DNA of 64,000 nucleotides, from NCBI GenBank assembly GCA_018699955.1, contig JABISG010000115.1:1-64000 (forward strand), given 5' to 3'. The position numbers and the translations under genes are program-made. This stretch comes from Planctomycetaceae bacterium. GTDB lineage: Bacteria; Planctomycetota; Planctomycetia; Planctomycetales; Planctomycetaceae. Below the pieces are notes generated by a model. The model did not search any database and was not told the DNA's origin. It saw only the letters and a program-made list of their open reading frames with translations. Each line of letters begins with the position of its first letter. Position 1 is the stretch's first letter. Below are positions 16,886 through 25,134 of this stretch, piece after piece.

Positions 16886-18139
16886 ATGATGCCGGTCTCA
16901 AATTCAAGTCGTCGAGAGTTCTTCCAGACGACCGCGTTGCTCACCGCCGGTGGCCTTGCGAGTTTGCCTCTGTCTGCGTCGGCCGACGAAGTCGTACCGA
17001 ATTCATCAGTGCGAAAACTGAAGATTACTGCTGTGAAGACGTATCTGCTGCGTCACAAATTAAAACGCCCGTTCGGGGTTTCAGTGTCGGTCCCGCTCGA
17101 CAAGTTTCGCCAGACGTTGCTGGTCAAAATCGAAACCAATGCCGGGCTGGTTGGCTGGGGAGAAACGGCTCCGATTAACGGATCGCGCGGAACGATCGAC
17201 GACCATCTTGCGCCGCGTCTGATCGGACAGAATCCACTCGAACATCGGCGGCTCTGGAGATTGATGTGGGGACCGAATTTCGGAAACGCGTTGGCCGTTG
17301 GAGCGCTGGACATGTCGCTCAACGATCTGCGCGGCAAGGCTTTGAACATGTCCGTTGCGGAACTGTTTGGCGGGCGACTTCGCGACCGCGTTCCTGTGTA
17401 CGCATCGGCGATGAATTACGTCGCAGGAATGGAACCGGAAGATCACTTTCCCCAGGAAGCCGCCGCGCTGGTGAAACGGGGATACCGTGCACTAAAAATG
17501 CGGATTGGCCGCTACTCTGTCGCGCGCGAAGCGAAGGTTGCTGCAGCAATTCGCGAAACGGTCGGCCCAAAGGTTCGTTTGATGGCCGACGGAAACGCCG
17601 CATACACAATGGCCACCGCCGTGCAAATGGGACACGAATTGCACAAGCTCGGTTTTGAAATCTTCGAGGAGCCGCTGCCACAGTCGCCGAAGTACGCCGG
17701 CTATGAAGAACTAAGACGCAAACTCCCGCTTTCGCTGGCGGCAGGTGAAGCCGTTGACTCCCGAGCCAGCGCAAAAGAGTTGATCGATCGACGGGCAATG
17801 GACATCATTCAGCCGGACATCAGCCTGTGTGGGGGAATCGGCGAGGCATTGTTCATCGCTGAGATGGCAAGTCTTTCGGGCATCCGCTGCATCCCACATT
17901 GCTGGGGTAGCGACATTGTTATTGCCGCCACCACTCAATTGCTCTCGCTGCTGCCCGACCCGCATTGGGGGTTCCCCACCGACACGCCGATGCTCGAACT
18001 TGACCAGTCGGAAAATCCCTGGCGGAACGGACTTGCCCGGCAACCAATTCAAGTGCGCGACGGCTACATAAACGTTTCGAGAAAACCGGGACTCGGAATT
18101 GAAGTGGATGAAGACGTCGTGAAAAAGTACGCCGTGTAA
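16886..18139 (+). CDS. Exported enolase-superfamily enzyme (mandelate racemase type)
   Basis: 417 residues; two ATGs in a row (16886 and 16889) follow AGGAG. A Tat signal is visible (SRREFFQTTALLTAGG). The N-terminal capping domain (about 43-150) is followed by a TIM barrel with K204 in ALKMRIGRY, metal ligands D235 (MADGNAAY), E261 (FEEPL) and E288 (AAGEAVDS), and an Asp-His dyad D311/H338 (PHCWGS). The His338-Asp dyad is typical of the mandelate racemase subgroup, which includes acid-sugar dehydratases such as galactonate and gluconate dehydratase. The substrate cannot be named. The next gene starts 8 bp downstream. Confidence 0.85.
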   Translation: MMPVSNSSRREFFQTTALLTAGGLASLPLSASADEVVPNSSVRKLKITAVKTYLLRHKLKRPFGVSVSVPLDKFRQTLLVKIETNAGLVGWGETAPINGSRGTIDDHLAPRLIGQNPLEHRRLWRLMWGPNFGNALAVGALDMSLNDLRGKALNMSVAELFGGRLRDRVPVYASAMNYVAGMEPEDHFPQEAAALVKRGYRALKMRIGRYSVAREAKVAAAIRETVGPKVRLMADGNAAYTMATAVQMGHELHKLGFEIFEEPLPQSPKYAGYEELRRKLPLSLAAGEAVDSRASAKELIDRRAMDIIQPDISLCGGIGEALFIAEMASLSGIRCIPHCWGSDIVIAATTQLLSLLPDPHWGFPTDTPMLELDQSENPWRNGLARQPIQVRDGYINVSRKPGLGIEVDEDVVKKYAV

Positions 18140-18147
18140 ATCAGCCG

Positions 18148-19992
18148 ATGCATTCGAAAGACGACGTCATGCCACCTCAGCAAAAACTAGCGACCACCAT
18201 CCTGGGGACGATTGCCGGGGCCGTGCTGATTCTCTGGTTCGCGAAGATGGGCGAAATGCCTACCGCCCGAAATGATCGACCACGTCAGACGCCAGCGGAT
18301 ACCAACACGGACGCGCCTCAACCGGACCAGCAACCGGACGTAGTCATTGTCGGCGCGGGAATCTCCGGGCTGACGGCTGCGTTGGAATTGGGACGCGGCG
18401 GTGCACGAGTCACGGTAATCGAAATGTCGTCGGTGTTTGGCGGCCATGCCGTCATGTCGCAAGGCGGGGTCTCAATTGTGAACACGCCGGCCCAAACAGC
18501 CGAGGGCATCACCGACACTCCGGAATTGGCCTACAAAGATTTCATCGACTGGGGGGAAGACGCCGATACCGATTGGGTCCGCTATTATGTCGATAACTCG
18601 CGGGAGGAGATTTTCGATTGGCTGACGGAGCTGGGCCTGCAATTCGATGGAGTCCTCACAGCGCCGGGCAACTCGGTCAACCGCTTTCACCAACCTCGGG
18701 GTCGAGGCATCGGACTCGTCAGCCCGATTTATCGGGAATGTCTCGAATTGGACAACATCGAATTCGTCTGGAACACAAAGGCCGAACAACTACTGACCAA
18801 GGACGGACGCGTCGTTGGTGTGTTGGCTCAGAACGTGCGCGATGAAGAGGAACGCGAGTTTCGCGCGCCGGCAGTCATTCTGGCGACGGGGGGATTCCAG
18901 AGCAATCTGGACATGGTCCGCGAATTCTGGCCGCAGGAGTTTCGATTTCCCAAACGAATCCTGGCCGGTTCCGGCCGCAATTCCCTCGGCTCCGGACACG
19001 AGATGGCCCGACAAATCGGCGCGGACCTTGTGAAGATGGACCATCAGTGGAACTATTTCACCGGCATCCCCGATCCGCGTTATCCGAACAGCAATCGCGG
19101 CCTGAGCGCGGCGAACATGCACGGCATCATCGTAAATTCGCAAGCGAAACGATTTGCCAACCTGCATGGCTGGGCCAAGGAAGTGATGCCGGTCTTGTTC
19201 AAACAGGATGAGGCTACGGTTTGGTTTGTGTTTGATGAAGCCAGTAAGCCGAAGTTTGTCATTTCCGGATCGGACTGGGCGGACTTCAATGTCGTCGAAC
19301 GGCTGGTTCTGAAGAACACGGAGCTGGTGAAGTCGGCGGACACCCTCGAAGAACTGGCCCGGAAGACAGGACTTTCCGACGAGAACCTGACCGAAACAAT
19401 TCGGCGTTACAACATGCTGGTCAAAAGAGGTGTGGATGAAGATTTCGACCGATTCGGTCCCGACCAGTCAGACTATTCCAACTCCGCTTCGCCGAAGATT
19501 GAGACACCGCCGTTCTATGCGATGCAGGCATTTCCCTTGACGCGCAAGAGCATGGGAGGCGTTGCCATCGATCTGGATTGCCGCGTTCTGGACAAGAAGC
19601 AACAGTCAATTCCGGGCCTGTTCGCCGTCGGCGAATTAACCGGCTTGGCGGGAATCAATGGAAAGGCGGCGCTGGAGGGAACATTTCTGGGGCCGTGCAT
19701 TGTCACCGGTCGCGTTGCAGCGCGGTTCTTGCTGAAACAACCAGGGATGACGAGAACCGTACCGACGCGCGACGACACTCGCTGCACGACCTGCCACGAA
19801 ATTAAAGAGTTGCTGGCAGAGCCTCGGCCGGGTTATTGGCACTTCGAGAAGGTCCACACTGTCGCCTTGCAGCGCGGCACCGATTGCCGACACTGTCATG
19901 CCGAACTCGCACCGTATCGCGAAGACGCTCACCACTTCAAACAGCAGGCACTAACGGCCAGTTGCGTTTCCTGTCATGTGGCGCAGGAGTGA
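18148..19992 (+). CDS. Membrane-anchored FAD dehydrogenase with three C-terminal c-haem motifs
   Basis: 614 residues. An N-terminal anchor (about 14-33) is followed by a FAD_binding_2 (fumarate reductase/flavocytochrome c type) domain: Rossmann motif VGAGISG (68-74), IEMSSVFGGHAVMSQGG, RGIGLVSPIY, VILATGGFQSN, and KSMGGVAIDLDCRVLD before the FAD-closing GIFAVGEL-like GLFAVGELTGL. The last 75 residues hold three CxxCH haem sites (546-550, 580-584, 606-610) and several spare His that could be axial ligands. Shewanella-type flavocytochromes carry haems at the N-terminus; here they are C-terminal. Likely role: periplasmic electron transfer between an organic substrate and cytochromes. Substrate unknown. 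Converges on the gene ending at 20000. Confidence 0.82.
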   Translation: MHSKDDVMPPQQKLATTILGTIAGAVLILWFAKMGEMPTARNDRPRQTPADTNTDAPQPDQQPDVVIVGAGISGLTAALELGRGGARVTVIEMSSVFGGHAVMSQGGVSIVNTPAQTAEGITDTPELAYKDFIDWGEDADTDWVRYYVDNSREEIFDWLTELGLQFDGVLTAPGNSVNRFHQPRGRGIGLVSPIYRECLELDNIEFVWNTKAEQLLTKDGRVVGVLAQNVRDEEEREFRAPAVILATGGFQSNLDMVREFWPQEFRFPKRILAGSGRNSLGSGHEMARQIGADLVKMDHQWNYFTGIPDPRYPNSNRGLSAANMHGIIVNSQAKRFANLHGWAKEVMPVLFKQDEATVWFVFDEASKPKFVISGSDWADFNVVERLVLKNTELVKSADTLEELARKTGLSDENLTETIRRYNMLVKRGVDEDFDRFGPDQSDYSNSASPKIETPPFYAMQAFPLTRKSMGGVAIDLDCRVLDKKQQSIPGLFAVGELTGLAGINGKAALEGTFLGPCIVTGRVAARFLLKQPGMTRTVPTRDDTRCTTCHEIKELLAEPRPGYWHFEKVHTVALQRGTDCRHCHAELAPYREDAHHFKQQALTASCVSCHVAQE

Positions 19993-19999
19993 AACTCGT

Positions 20000-22204
20000 T
20001 CACTCGGCGTCCAGCAGTTTCTCGAACTCGGCGAGCAACGGGCGATACGCAAACTCGTTCAAGACGGCAATCAGGCCGCGATCGCTTTGGTCGGTTGCGA
20101 CGTCGGCGACGGTGGTGATGGTGTCGTACATCGCTTCGACGGCCGTCTCCAGATGCTCGATTGTTTTTTCGGTGTCGCCGTTTTTCTTTGCAATCGCCGC
20201 CTCACGCGTCGCCTTGACTGCGGCAAGGTAGGTGAGAACGTATTCACCGCGCTTGGCGTAGTAGAAGGTGATTTTGGTGGCGCGGGGATCGATGGAACCG
20301 TTAACGCGATACAGCTCGATCATCATCTGCGTGTAATGGTCGTTCGCTTCCTGCCACCAGTCCGGAAGTTTGTCCGCCCGGTAATGTTTCATCAACATCC
20401 CTTTGACGGGAAAGGTGAAGCCGATGTCGTTTTTATCGATGAGCGCGGTCGCCTGCTGCAGATGTTGTTCGCCCAACCACATCCGCTGCGTGGCCGACTT
20501 GTTGTCGGTGATAGTCTCCCACAGATCGAAATAAGAATCCTTTGGCGTCAGGTCGGCATGCCACGCAGACTGTGCGAGAAAATGGACCGACGAGTCGAGT
20601 TCGGCGGGGATCCAGTACCGCGTCGAAAAACCGTCCCAGCCCAGTGTCTTCAACTCGTCCATCAGCGTGCCGAGACTTCCCAGCGAAGATTGCGGCAGAA
20701 TGCCGACGTTGTCGTCGGCCAACGTGAGAATGAGTTGCGAGCGAACTATCTTCGCTGGTACCAGGGCCAGCAGTTCCTTGTGTTCGGCAACACGCCGCGC
20801 GGTGTAATCGATGAAGTGCAGCGTCGCTGCTCCGGCGGGCAGAACGCGGTCGAGCAGCGGAAACAGTGCCGGATCGACGCCCGTAACGACCAGCTCCACC
20901 CTGCCGCCATCGGCACGGGTCAGCAACGATTCGTCCTTGAACAGGTTGTTAAGAAAGGCGAGTGCGACGACGTTGCCCTTCAGCGCCTGTTCGCCGCGTT
21001 TGCCGGACGCGATGAGTTTCCGGTCGCGCGCGGTGGCGATCAGTTGATCGAGCGTGACGTCGCCGAGATCGCGTTGCGCCGACAGTTGTTTCCATGCCGG
21101 TTGGGCGTGCTGGTCCCATTCGGGGAACTCGGGCAGTGTGAGGTACAGTTTTTCGATGCCGGGATACGTCTGAAGATAAGCGCGAATCTTCGCCTTAACG
21201 GCTTGTTTGAGTCGCTTGTCGTTCGGACCTTGTTTTGCGCCGGGCAAAATCGTCAGTTGATTCAAACCGGTGGCGACCTGGGAGCCAGGCAGCGCGGCTT
21301 GGAATTCGCGGGGAAACTCCAGCGGCGAAATCGAAATGCCGACCGTCATCCCCAGTTTGCGGGCTTCTGCGATGATGCCGCGGGCGTGTTTGATGCCGAC
21401 GGCGGTCAATTCGTCGTGACCTGTCTTGCCGGCGAAATCGGGATTCTCGAAGACCTTCGCCCCGCCAAATGCCTTCTTGCCGACCGTGTCGCCATCGACG
21501 CGGAAACGATCGCCGAACCATTGTGTGGCCGTCTGTTTTTTCACGCCGCCGAATTCGTAATCGACGAACGGCTGCCACGGGTAGATTGACAGCATCAGAT
21601 CGTTGTACTTCAGCTTGGCGAGTTGGCCGAGAAACTTTTTGTGGTCGCCGAGTCCCCAGGACTCGGGGCCAATGCAGAAATCGTTGATCGTTCGCCAGGT
21701 CCGGGTCCGCAATTGCGGTTCGAGCGTGACGTCGAATCCGCTGAGTTTCAGTGGTTGTTTTTCAAGCGGGAAGATGTCTTCCCGCAACATGTACCGCACG
21801 CCGAAGCGTTGCCCCAATTCATACACCGCCCACAATGTTGCTTCGGGAGTGTCACCGCCAACCACCAGCGCATGTGCGCCGCTGGCTTGGACGCTTTTCA
21901 AAACGATGCCTTGATCGGATACCTTCGGCCATTTCGATCCGACGGCCTGCTTGATCGCGGGATTGGTCGCAGGGCTGCCGATGAAAACGATCTGTTTCGC
22001 AGCAGCGGGGACCTTGTTCGTTGCCACGACTTCGACGTTCTGAAATAACCGCCGAAACTGCCCGGCCAATTCCGTTGCCGCGAAACGTTCCAATTCCGGT
22101 GCCTTGAAATCCGAGACGACATACACACGGTTGACGTCACTGGCATGCGCGATTGATTGGCCGGCGACGAGGATCAGAAGTGCAACGGCTACGTGACGGA
22201 ACAT
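20000..22204 (-). CDS. Exported glycoside-hydrolase-like protein (alpha-glucuronidase N-domain type)
   Basis: 734 residues with a signal peptide (MFRHVAVALLILVAGQSIAHA). Residues about 25-130 resemble the GH67/GH20-type N-terminal domain (ELERFAATELAGQFRRLF ... VVGGDTPEATLWAVYELGQRFGVRYML). A barrel-like region follows (RTWRTINDFCIGPESWGLGDHKKF, LKYNDLMLSIYPWQPF, KLYLTLPEFPEWDQH), and then a helical C-terminus. The N-domain type is found next to alpha-glucuronidase and hexosaminidase barrels, so a role in polysaccharide or glycan breakdown is likely but the catalytic acids were not identified. Probably in an operon with the PQQ-like gene upstream. Confidence 0.65.
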   Translation of the reverse strand: MFRHVAVALLILVAGQSIAHASDVNRVYVVSDFKAPELERFAATELAGQFRRLFQNVEVVATNKVPAAAKQIVFIGSPATNPAIKQAVGSKWPKVSDQGIVLKSVQASGAHALVVGGDTPEATLWAVYELGQRFGVRYMLREDIFPLEKQPLKLSGFDVTLEPQLRTRTWRTINDFCIGPESWGLGDHKKFLGQLAKLKYNDLMLSIYPWQPFVDYEFGGVKKQTATQWFGDRFRVDGDTVGKKAFGGAKVFENPDFAGKTGHDELTAVGIKHARGIIAEARKLGMTVGISISPLEFPREFQAALPGSQVATGLNQLTILPGAKQGPNDKRLKQAVKAKIRAYLQTYPGIEKLYLTLPEFPEWDQHAQPAWKQLSAQRDLGDVTLDQLIATARDRKLIASGKRGEQALKGNVVALAFLNNLFKDESLLTRADGGRVELVVTGVDPALFPLLDRVLPAGAATLHFIDYTARRVAEHKELLALVPAKIVRSQLILTLADDNVGILPQSSLGSLGTLMDELKTLGWDGFSTRYWIPAELDSSVHFLAQSAWHADLTPKDSYFDLWETITDNKSATQRMWLGEQHLQQATALIDKNDIGFTFPVKGMLMKHYRADKLPDWWQEANDHYTQMMIELYRVNGSIDPRATKITFYYAKRGEYVLTYLAAVKATREAAIAKKNGDTEKTIEHLETAVEAMYDTITTVADVATDQSDRGLIAVLNEFAYRPLLAEFEKLLDAE

Positions 22205-22232
22205 TGGCGATCACTCCAGAATAATCCAGTTT

Positions 22233-22261
22233 CTCGCTCCCATGTTCTGCGTGGGAACGAG
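22233..22261. repeat. Short palindromic repeat (GTTCCCA..TGGGAAC family)
   Basis: CTCGCTCCCATG...CGTGGGAACGAG is an imperfect inverted repeat around a TTCTG centre. The same family occurs at 40073-40100 and, degenerate, at 22389-22417. It lies just upstream of the glycosidase-like gene. Confidence 0.65.
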
Positions 22262-22268
22262 TTCAAAA

Positions 22269-22373
22269 TCAAAACAGTTGGCGTAAAAACCGAACCAAAG
22301 GAAGCATGGCTGCAACAACCACCGGGATAACGACAATAGGCCAGAGAGTGAAATGGTCACGGCCAGTTTTCAT
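22269..22373 (-). CDS. Possible 34-residue single-pass membrane peptide
   Basis: ATG 22373 to TGA 22269 gives 34 residues: MKTGRDHFTLWP, then a hydrophobic segment (IVVIPVVVAAMLPLV), then a basic end (RFLRQLF). A possible ribosome-binding site AGGTGGAG sits directly upstream. It lies between the PQQ-propeller gene and the glycosidase gene on the same strand. Short size makes chance occurrence possible; support would come from conservation. Confidence 0.4.
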   Translation of the reverse strand: MKTGRDHFTLWPIVVIPVVVAAMLPLVRFLRQLF

Positions 22374-22388
22374 GCTCCACCTGTTTTT

Positions 22389-22417
22389 CTCGTTCACACG
22401 CTCTGGGTGCGAACGAA
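22389..22417. repeat. Degenerate copy of the GTTCCCA palindromic repeat
   Basis: CTCGTTCACACG...GGTGCGAACGAA has the same arm layout as the repeat at 22233-22261 but with changed arm bases. Together the two copies flank the possible 34-residue peptide gene. Confidence 0.45.
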
Positions 22418-22428
22418 TTCAGCAACGT

Positions 22429-23892
22429 TCATTTCCCGATGCAGTACAACTTCTTCAGCGTGCGGATGTAAATCCGTCCGTTGGAAATGGCGGGCGTCGC
22501 AATGCAACTGTCGCCCATGTCGTTTTTCGCCAGGATTTCGGGTTTCGGCCCGGCTTTCAAAACGACGATGAACCCGTTCTCCCCCGTGACATAAATCTTT
22601 CCATCGCCGGCGATGGGCGACGCATAATAGTTGCCGAAGTTGCGAATGCGTTTGCGCGGCCAGGCGGTCGAGCCGTCCTTGAGGTTGAAGGCCGAGGAAA
22701 TGCCCCCCTTCTTGACGACGAACAGGCGGCCGTCATAAGCCAGCGGCGAAGCGATGTTCGAGGGCGCTTTGCTATCCAGATTCCACAGCAGATGCGTCTT
22801 GGTGACATCGCCTTTTCCGCCGCCGCGGATCGCCTGAATGATGTTGCCGCCACCGGCCATGTTAGACGGTGCCTGAAAAGCGGCGTCGATTTCATCACCG
22901 ACCAACGCGCCGTCTTTGTTCTTGTCGCCCTTGTCGAATTTCTTCCAGAAGACCTTTTCGAGTTCTGTCTTGGTCAGTTTGCCGTCCTGGTTGGTGTCGC
23001 GCCATTGCAGCAAGGCGAATTTGAGGACGCGTTCGGTGTCGCCGTAACTTTGCAACGACATGTAGATCGTGTCGTCAACAACCACCGGCGTCGTCATTAT
23101 TGTCCGCAGCAGCGAATTGCAGGTCCACAACTCTTTTCCCGTTTGCGGATCGTATCCTTTCATTTTTCCCGAACCGGCCAGCACTAAATCGGTGCGGCCG
23201 CCGGCCGTACACATGACGGGTGTGGAGAACCCGCCCAGCATCTCGGGGCGCGGCGTTTTCCACCGCACATCGCCCGAGTAACGGTCGAACGCGACCAGGA
23301 ACGGATCGAGGTCGTCGTCGATATTGAAGATCACCAGATCTTCATGCACGATGGGTGAATTCGCCGGCCCCCAACCCATTAAGTAATGCGGCATGGCGAT
23401 GGGCTGCTTCCACAGCAGCTTGCCATCGGCTGCATTGAAGGCCATCACGCCCAGCGTGCTGAAGTAGACATAGACCCGGTCGCCATCGGTCGCCGGCGTC
23501 GATGATGCGTGCTCGTTGGGCGGTGTGATCTCCGGCACCTTGCCCGCCGGAAATTCCTTCTGCCACAGTTTCTTGCCCGATTTCGCGTCGAATGCCATCA
23601 CGGCAAACGTTTGTTTGTCGAGCATGGTGGTCTCGAACACGCGACCAGAAGCAATCACCGGCGAGGCGATGCCACGTCCCAATTCGGCCGACCACAGCAC
23701 GTTTTTCTCAAACGAGAATTCGACGGGCAACGGCTTGTTTTCGGTGGAAACGCCGGTCGAATTCGGACCTCGAAATTGTTTCCAATCTTCAGCAGAGGTC
23801 ACCGAAGTTACCGCACAACAGACGATCGCAAGCAAGGCGATTCGAACCGAACTCAGCATGCAAACAATCGGCTGTGATGGCTGGCGTTTCAT
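22429..23892 (-). CDS. Exported PQQ-like beta-propeller protein with two EF-hands
   Basis: 487 residues from ATG 23892 (a longer frame opens at 23994). The signal peptide (SSVRIALLAIVCCAVTSVTS) is followed by AEDWKQFRGPNSTG, the usual opening of planctomycete PQQ-like propellers. Blades repeat as VFETTMLDKQTFAVMAFDAKSGKKLW and similar units to the C-terminus. Two EF-hand loops, DTNQDGKLTKTE (299-310) and DKNKDGALVGDE (323-334), are inserted in one blade and should bind calcium. No Cys-Cys or other residues proving PQQ binding were identified, so an enzymatic role is uncertain; BamB-like scaffolding is an alternative. Probably co-transcribed with the downstream glycosidase gene. Confidence 0.82.
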   Translation of the reverse strand: MKRQPSQPIVCMLSSVRIALLAIVCCAVTSVTSAEDWKQFRGPNSTGVSTENKPLPVEFSFEKNVLWSAELGRGIASPVIASGRVFETTMLDKQTFAVMAFDAKSGKKLWQKEFPAGKVPEITPPNEHASSTPATDGDRVYVYFSTLGVMAFNAADGKLLWKQPIAMPHYLMGWGPANSPIVHEDLVIFNIDDDLDPFLVAFDRYSGDVRWKTPRPEMLGGFSTPVMCTAGGRTDLVLAGSGKMKGYDPQTGKELWTCNSLLRTIMTTPVVVDDTIYMSLQSYGDTERVLKFALLQWRDTNQDGKLTKTELEKVFWKKFDKGDKNKDGALVGDEIDAAFQAPSNMAGGGNIIQAIRGGGKGDVTKTHLLWNLDSKAPSNIASPLAYDGRLFVVKKGGISSAFNLKDGSTAWPRKRIRNFGNYYASPIAGDGKIYVTGENGFIVVLKAGPKPEILAKNDMGDSCIATPAISNGRIYIRTLKKLYCIGK

Positions 23893-24146
23893 TGACACGC
23901 TCCCGATGCTCGGCGAAAAACAAGAGAGGCCGCGAATTTGAGAGACACTGCGACCGATGAAATGCACTCCCCCCAAAACAAGGTGAGCGATCACGATTCA
24001 GCCTATCCCGAACAATCGGCAGACGCAACGCACAACGACCTCGTCGTTGAGACTGAATGCGCAGAAGTCGATTGCCCCGGCTGTCGTCAGTTGCTATTGC
24101 TGTGGTGCAGAAGAGGATCACGTCGGAATCTCAGAAAGAACGAAAA

Positions 24147-24935
24147 ATGCAACTCGAAGGCAAAACGGCACTGATCACCGGAGCAGGCCGTGGAATTGGT
24201 AAGGGGTGTGCCGTCGAACTGGCCCGCGCCGGGGCGAAGGTTGTCATCAACGACCGTCCCGGCAGCGCGGACGCCGTATCGACGGCCGACGAAATTCGGT
24301 CGCTCGGCGGCGAGGTAACCGTTGTGGAAGGCGACGTCTTCTCCCGCAGCGGATGCGAACAGCTCGTCCGTGATGCGCTGCACGCGGTTGAACGCATCGA
24401 CATTCTTGTCAGCAACCCGGCGTTAGGCGTGCGGTGCCGTTTTCTCGATTTCGACGCCGACGATTTCGAGAGAATCATTCAGGCGACGCTCACCGGCGGT
24501 TTTCACATGAGCCAACTGGTCGCGCGGCACATGGTGGAGCAAGGTGGCGAGGGTAAGATTGTTTTCATATCGAGCGTGCAGGCCGAAATGCCGATGGCCA
24601 ACAGTGTTGCCTACGGAGCCGCCAAAGCGGGATTAAACCACATGGCCAGGACGATTTCTGTTGAATTGTCGCAGTACAAGATCAACGTCAACGTCATCGA
24701 ACCGGGTTGGATCGACACGCCGGGCGAACACGAATCGTTCGGCGAGGAAGTCATCCGCCGCGAAGCCGCCTCGCTCCCTTGGGGCCGGTTGGGAACGCCG
24801 AGCGATATCGGCCGCGCTGCCGCATTTCTGTCATCCGACGCGGCCGACTACATCACCGGATCGGTGTTGTGCGTCGATGGCGGCTTCCGATTCAAAGATT
24901 GCCGCGCGGATGAGATTATACCGGCGAAGAAGTAA
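24147..24935 (+). CDS. Short-chain dehydrogenase/reductase
   Basis: 262 residues from ATG 24147; an in-frame upstream opening at 24057 adds no conserved sequence. Classical SDR motifs: cofactor loop TGAGRGIG, an acidic-type position after the second strand (VINDRPGS), NPALG in place of NNAG, catalytic Ser in FISSVQAEM, and Tyr-Lys in YGAAKAG. The C-terminus SDAADYITGSVLCVDGGF is typical of the FabG/glucose 1-dehydrogenase group. It oxidises or reduces an alcohol/ketone with NAD(P)(H) in the cytoplasm; the substrate is unknown. Divergent from the PQQ-like gene and convergent with the hydroxyacid oxidase gene. Confidence 0.88.
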   Translation: MQLEGKTALITGAGRGIGKGCAVELARAGAKVVINDRPGSADAVSTADEIRSLGGEVTVVEGDVFSRSGCEQLVRDALHAVERIDILVSNPALGVRCRFLDFDADDFERIIQATLTGGFHMSQLVARHMVEQGGEGKIVFISSVQAEMPMANSVAYGAAKAGLNHMARTISVELSQYKINVNVIEPGWIDTPGEHESFGEEVIRREAASLPWGRLGTPSDIGRAAAFLSSDAADYITGSVLCVDGGFRFKDCRADEIIPAKK

Positions 24936-24950
24936 GGCAGGCGTTGTTGT

Positions 24951-24977
24951 TCTCGTTCCCAAACTCCAGTTTGGGAA
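24951..24977. repeat. Short palindromic repeat (CCCAAACTC/AGTTTGGG)
   Basis: GTTCCCAAACT and AGTTTGGGAAC form an 11-nt perfect inverted repeat with a CC centre between converging genes. It abuts the longer REPIN-like element that starts at 24978. Confidence 0.65.
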
Positions 24978-25114
24978 CCGTCTTTCCCGCGCAGGCGGGA
25001 AACCAGCGAACCGGCAAATAACGCAAAACTACCACCGACACACCCACGTCACCCCAACACGCGCCGCATGCCTTTCGGCAAGCCGATTGGATTCCCGCCT
25101 GCGCGGGAATGACG
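24978..25114. repeat. REPIN-like element, copy A
   Basis: 137 bp with inverted termini of about 25-29 nt (TTCCCGCGCAGGCGGGAA against TTCCCGCCTGCGCGGGAA) around a non-coding centre. It matches copy B at 52514-52649 along its length, including the 20-nt internal block TCACCCCAACACGCGCCGCA. It has no ORF, so it is a non-autonomous repeat. It lies in the convergent gap between the SDR and hydroxyacid oxidase genes, about 20 bp from the oxidase stop codon. Confidence 0.8.
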
Positions 25115-25134
25115 TGTTCCGAGTAGAGATCGAG

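Noticed and set aside
19976..21589. Long plus-strand frame of 537 codons
   Set aside because: It lies antisense to the 734-residue exported glycosidase-like gene, which has a signal peptide and recognisable domains. The plus-strand translation looks non-protein-like.
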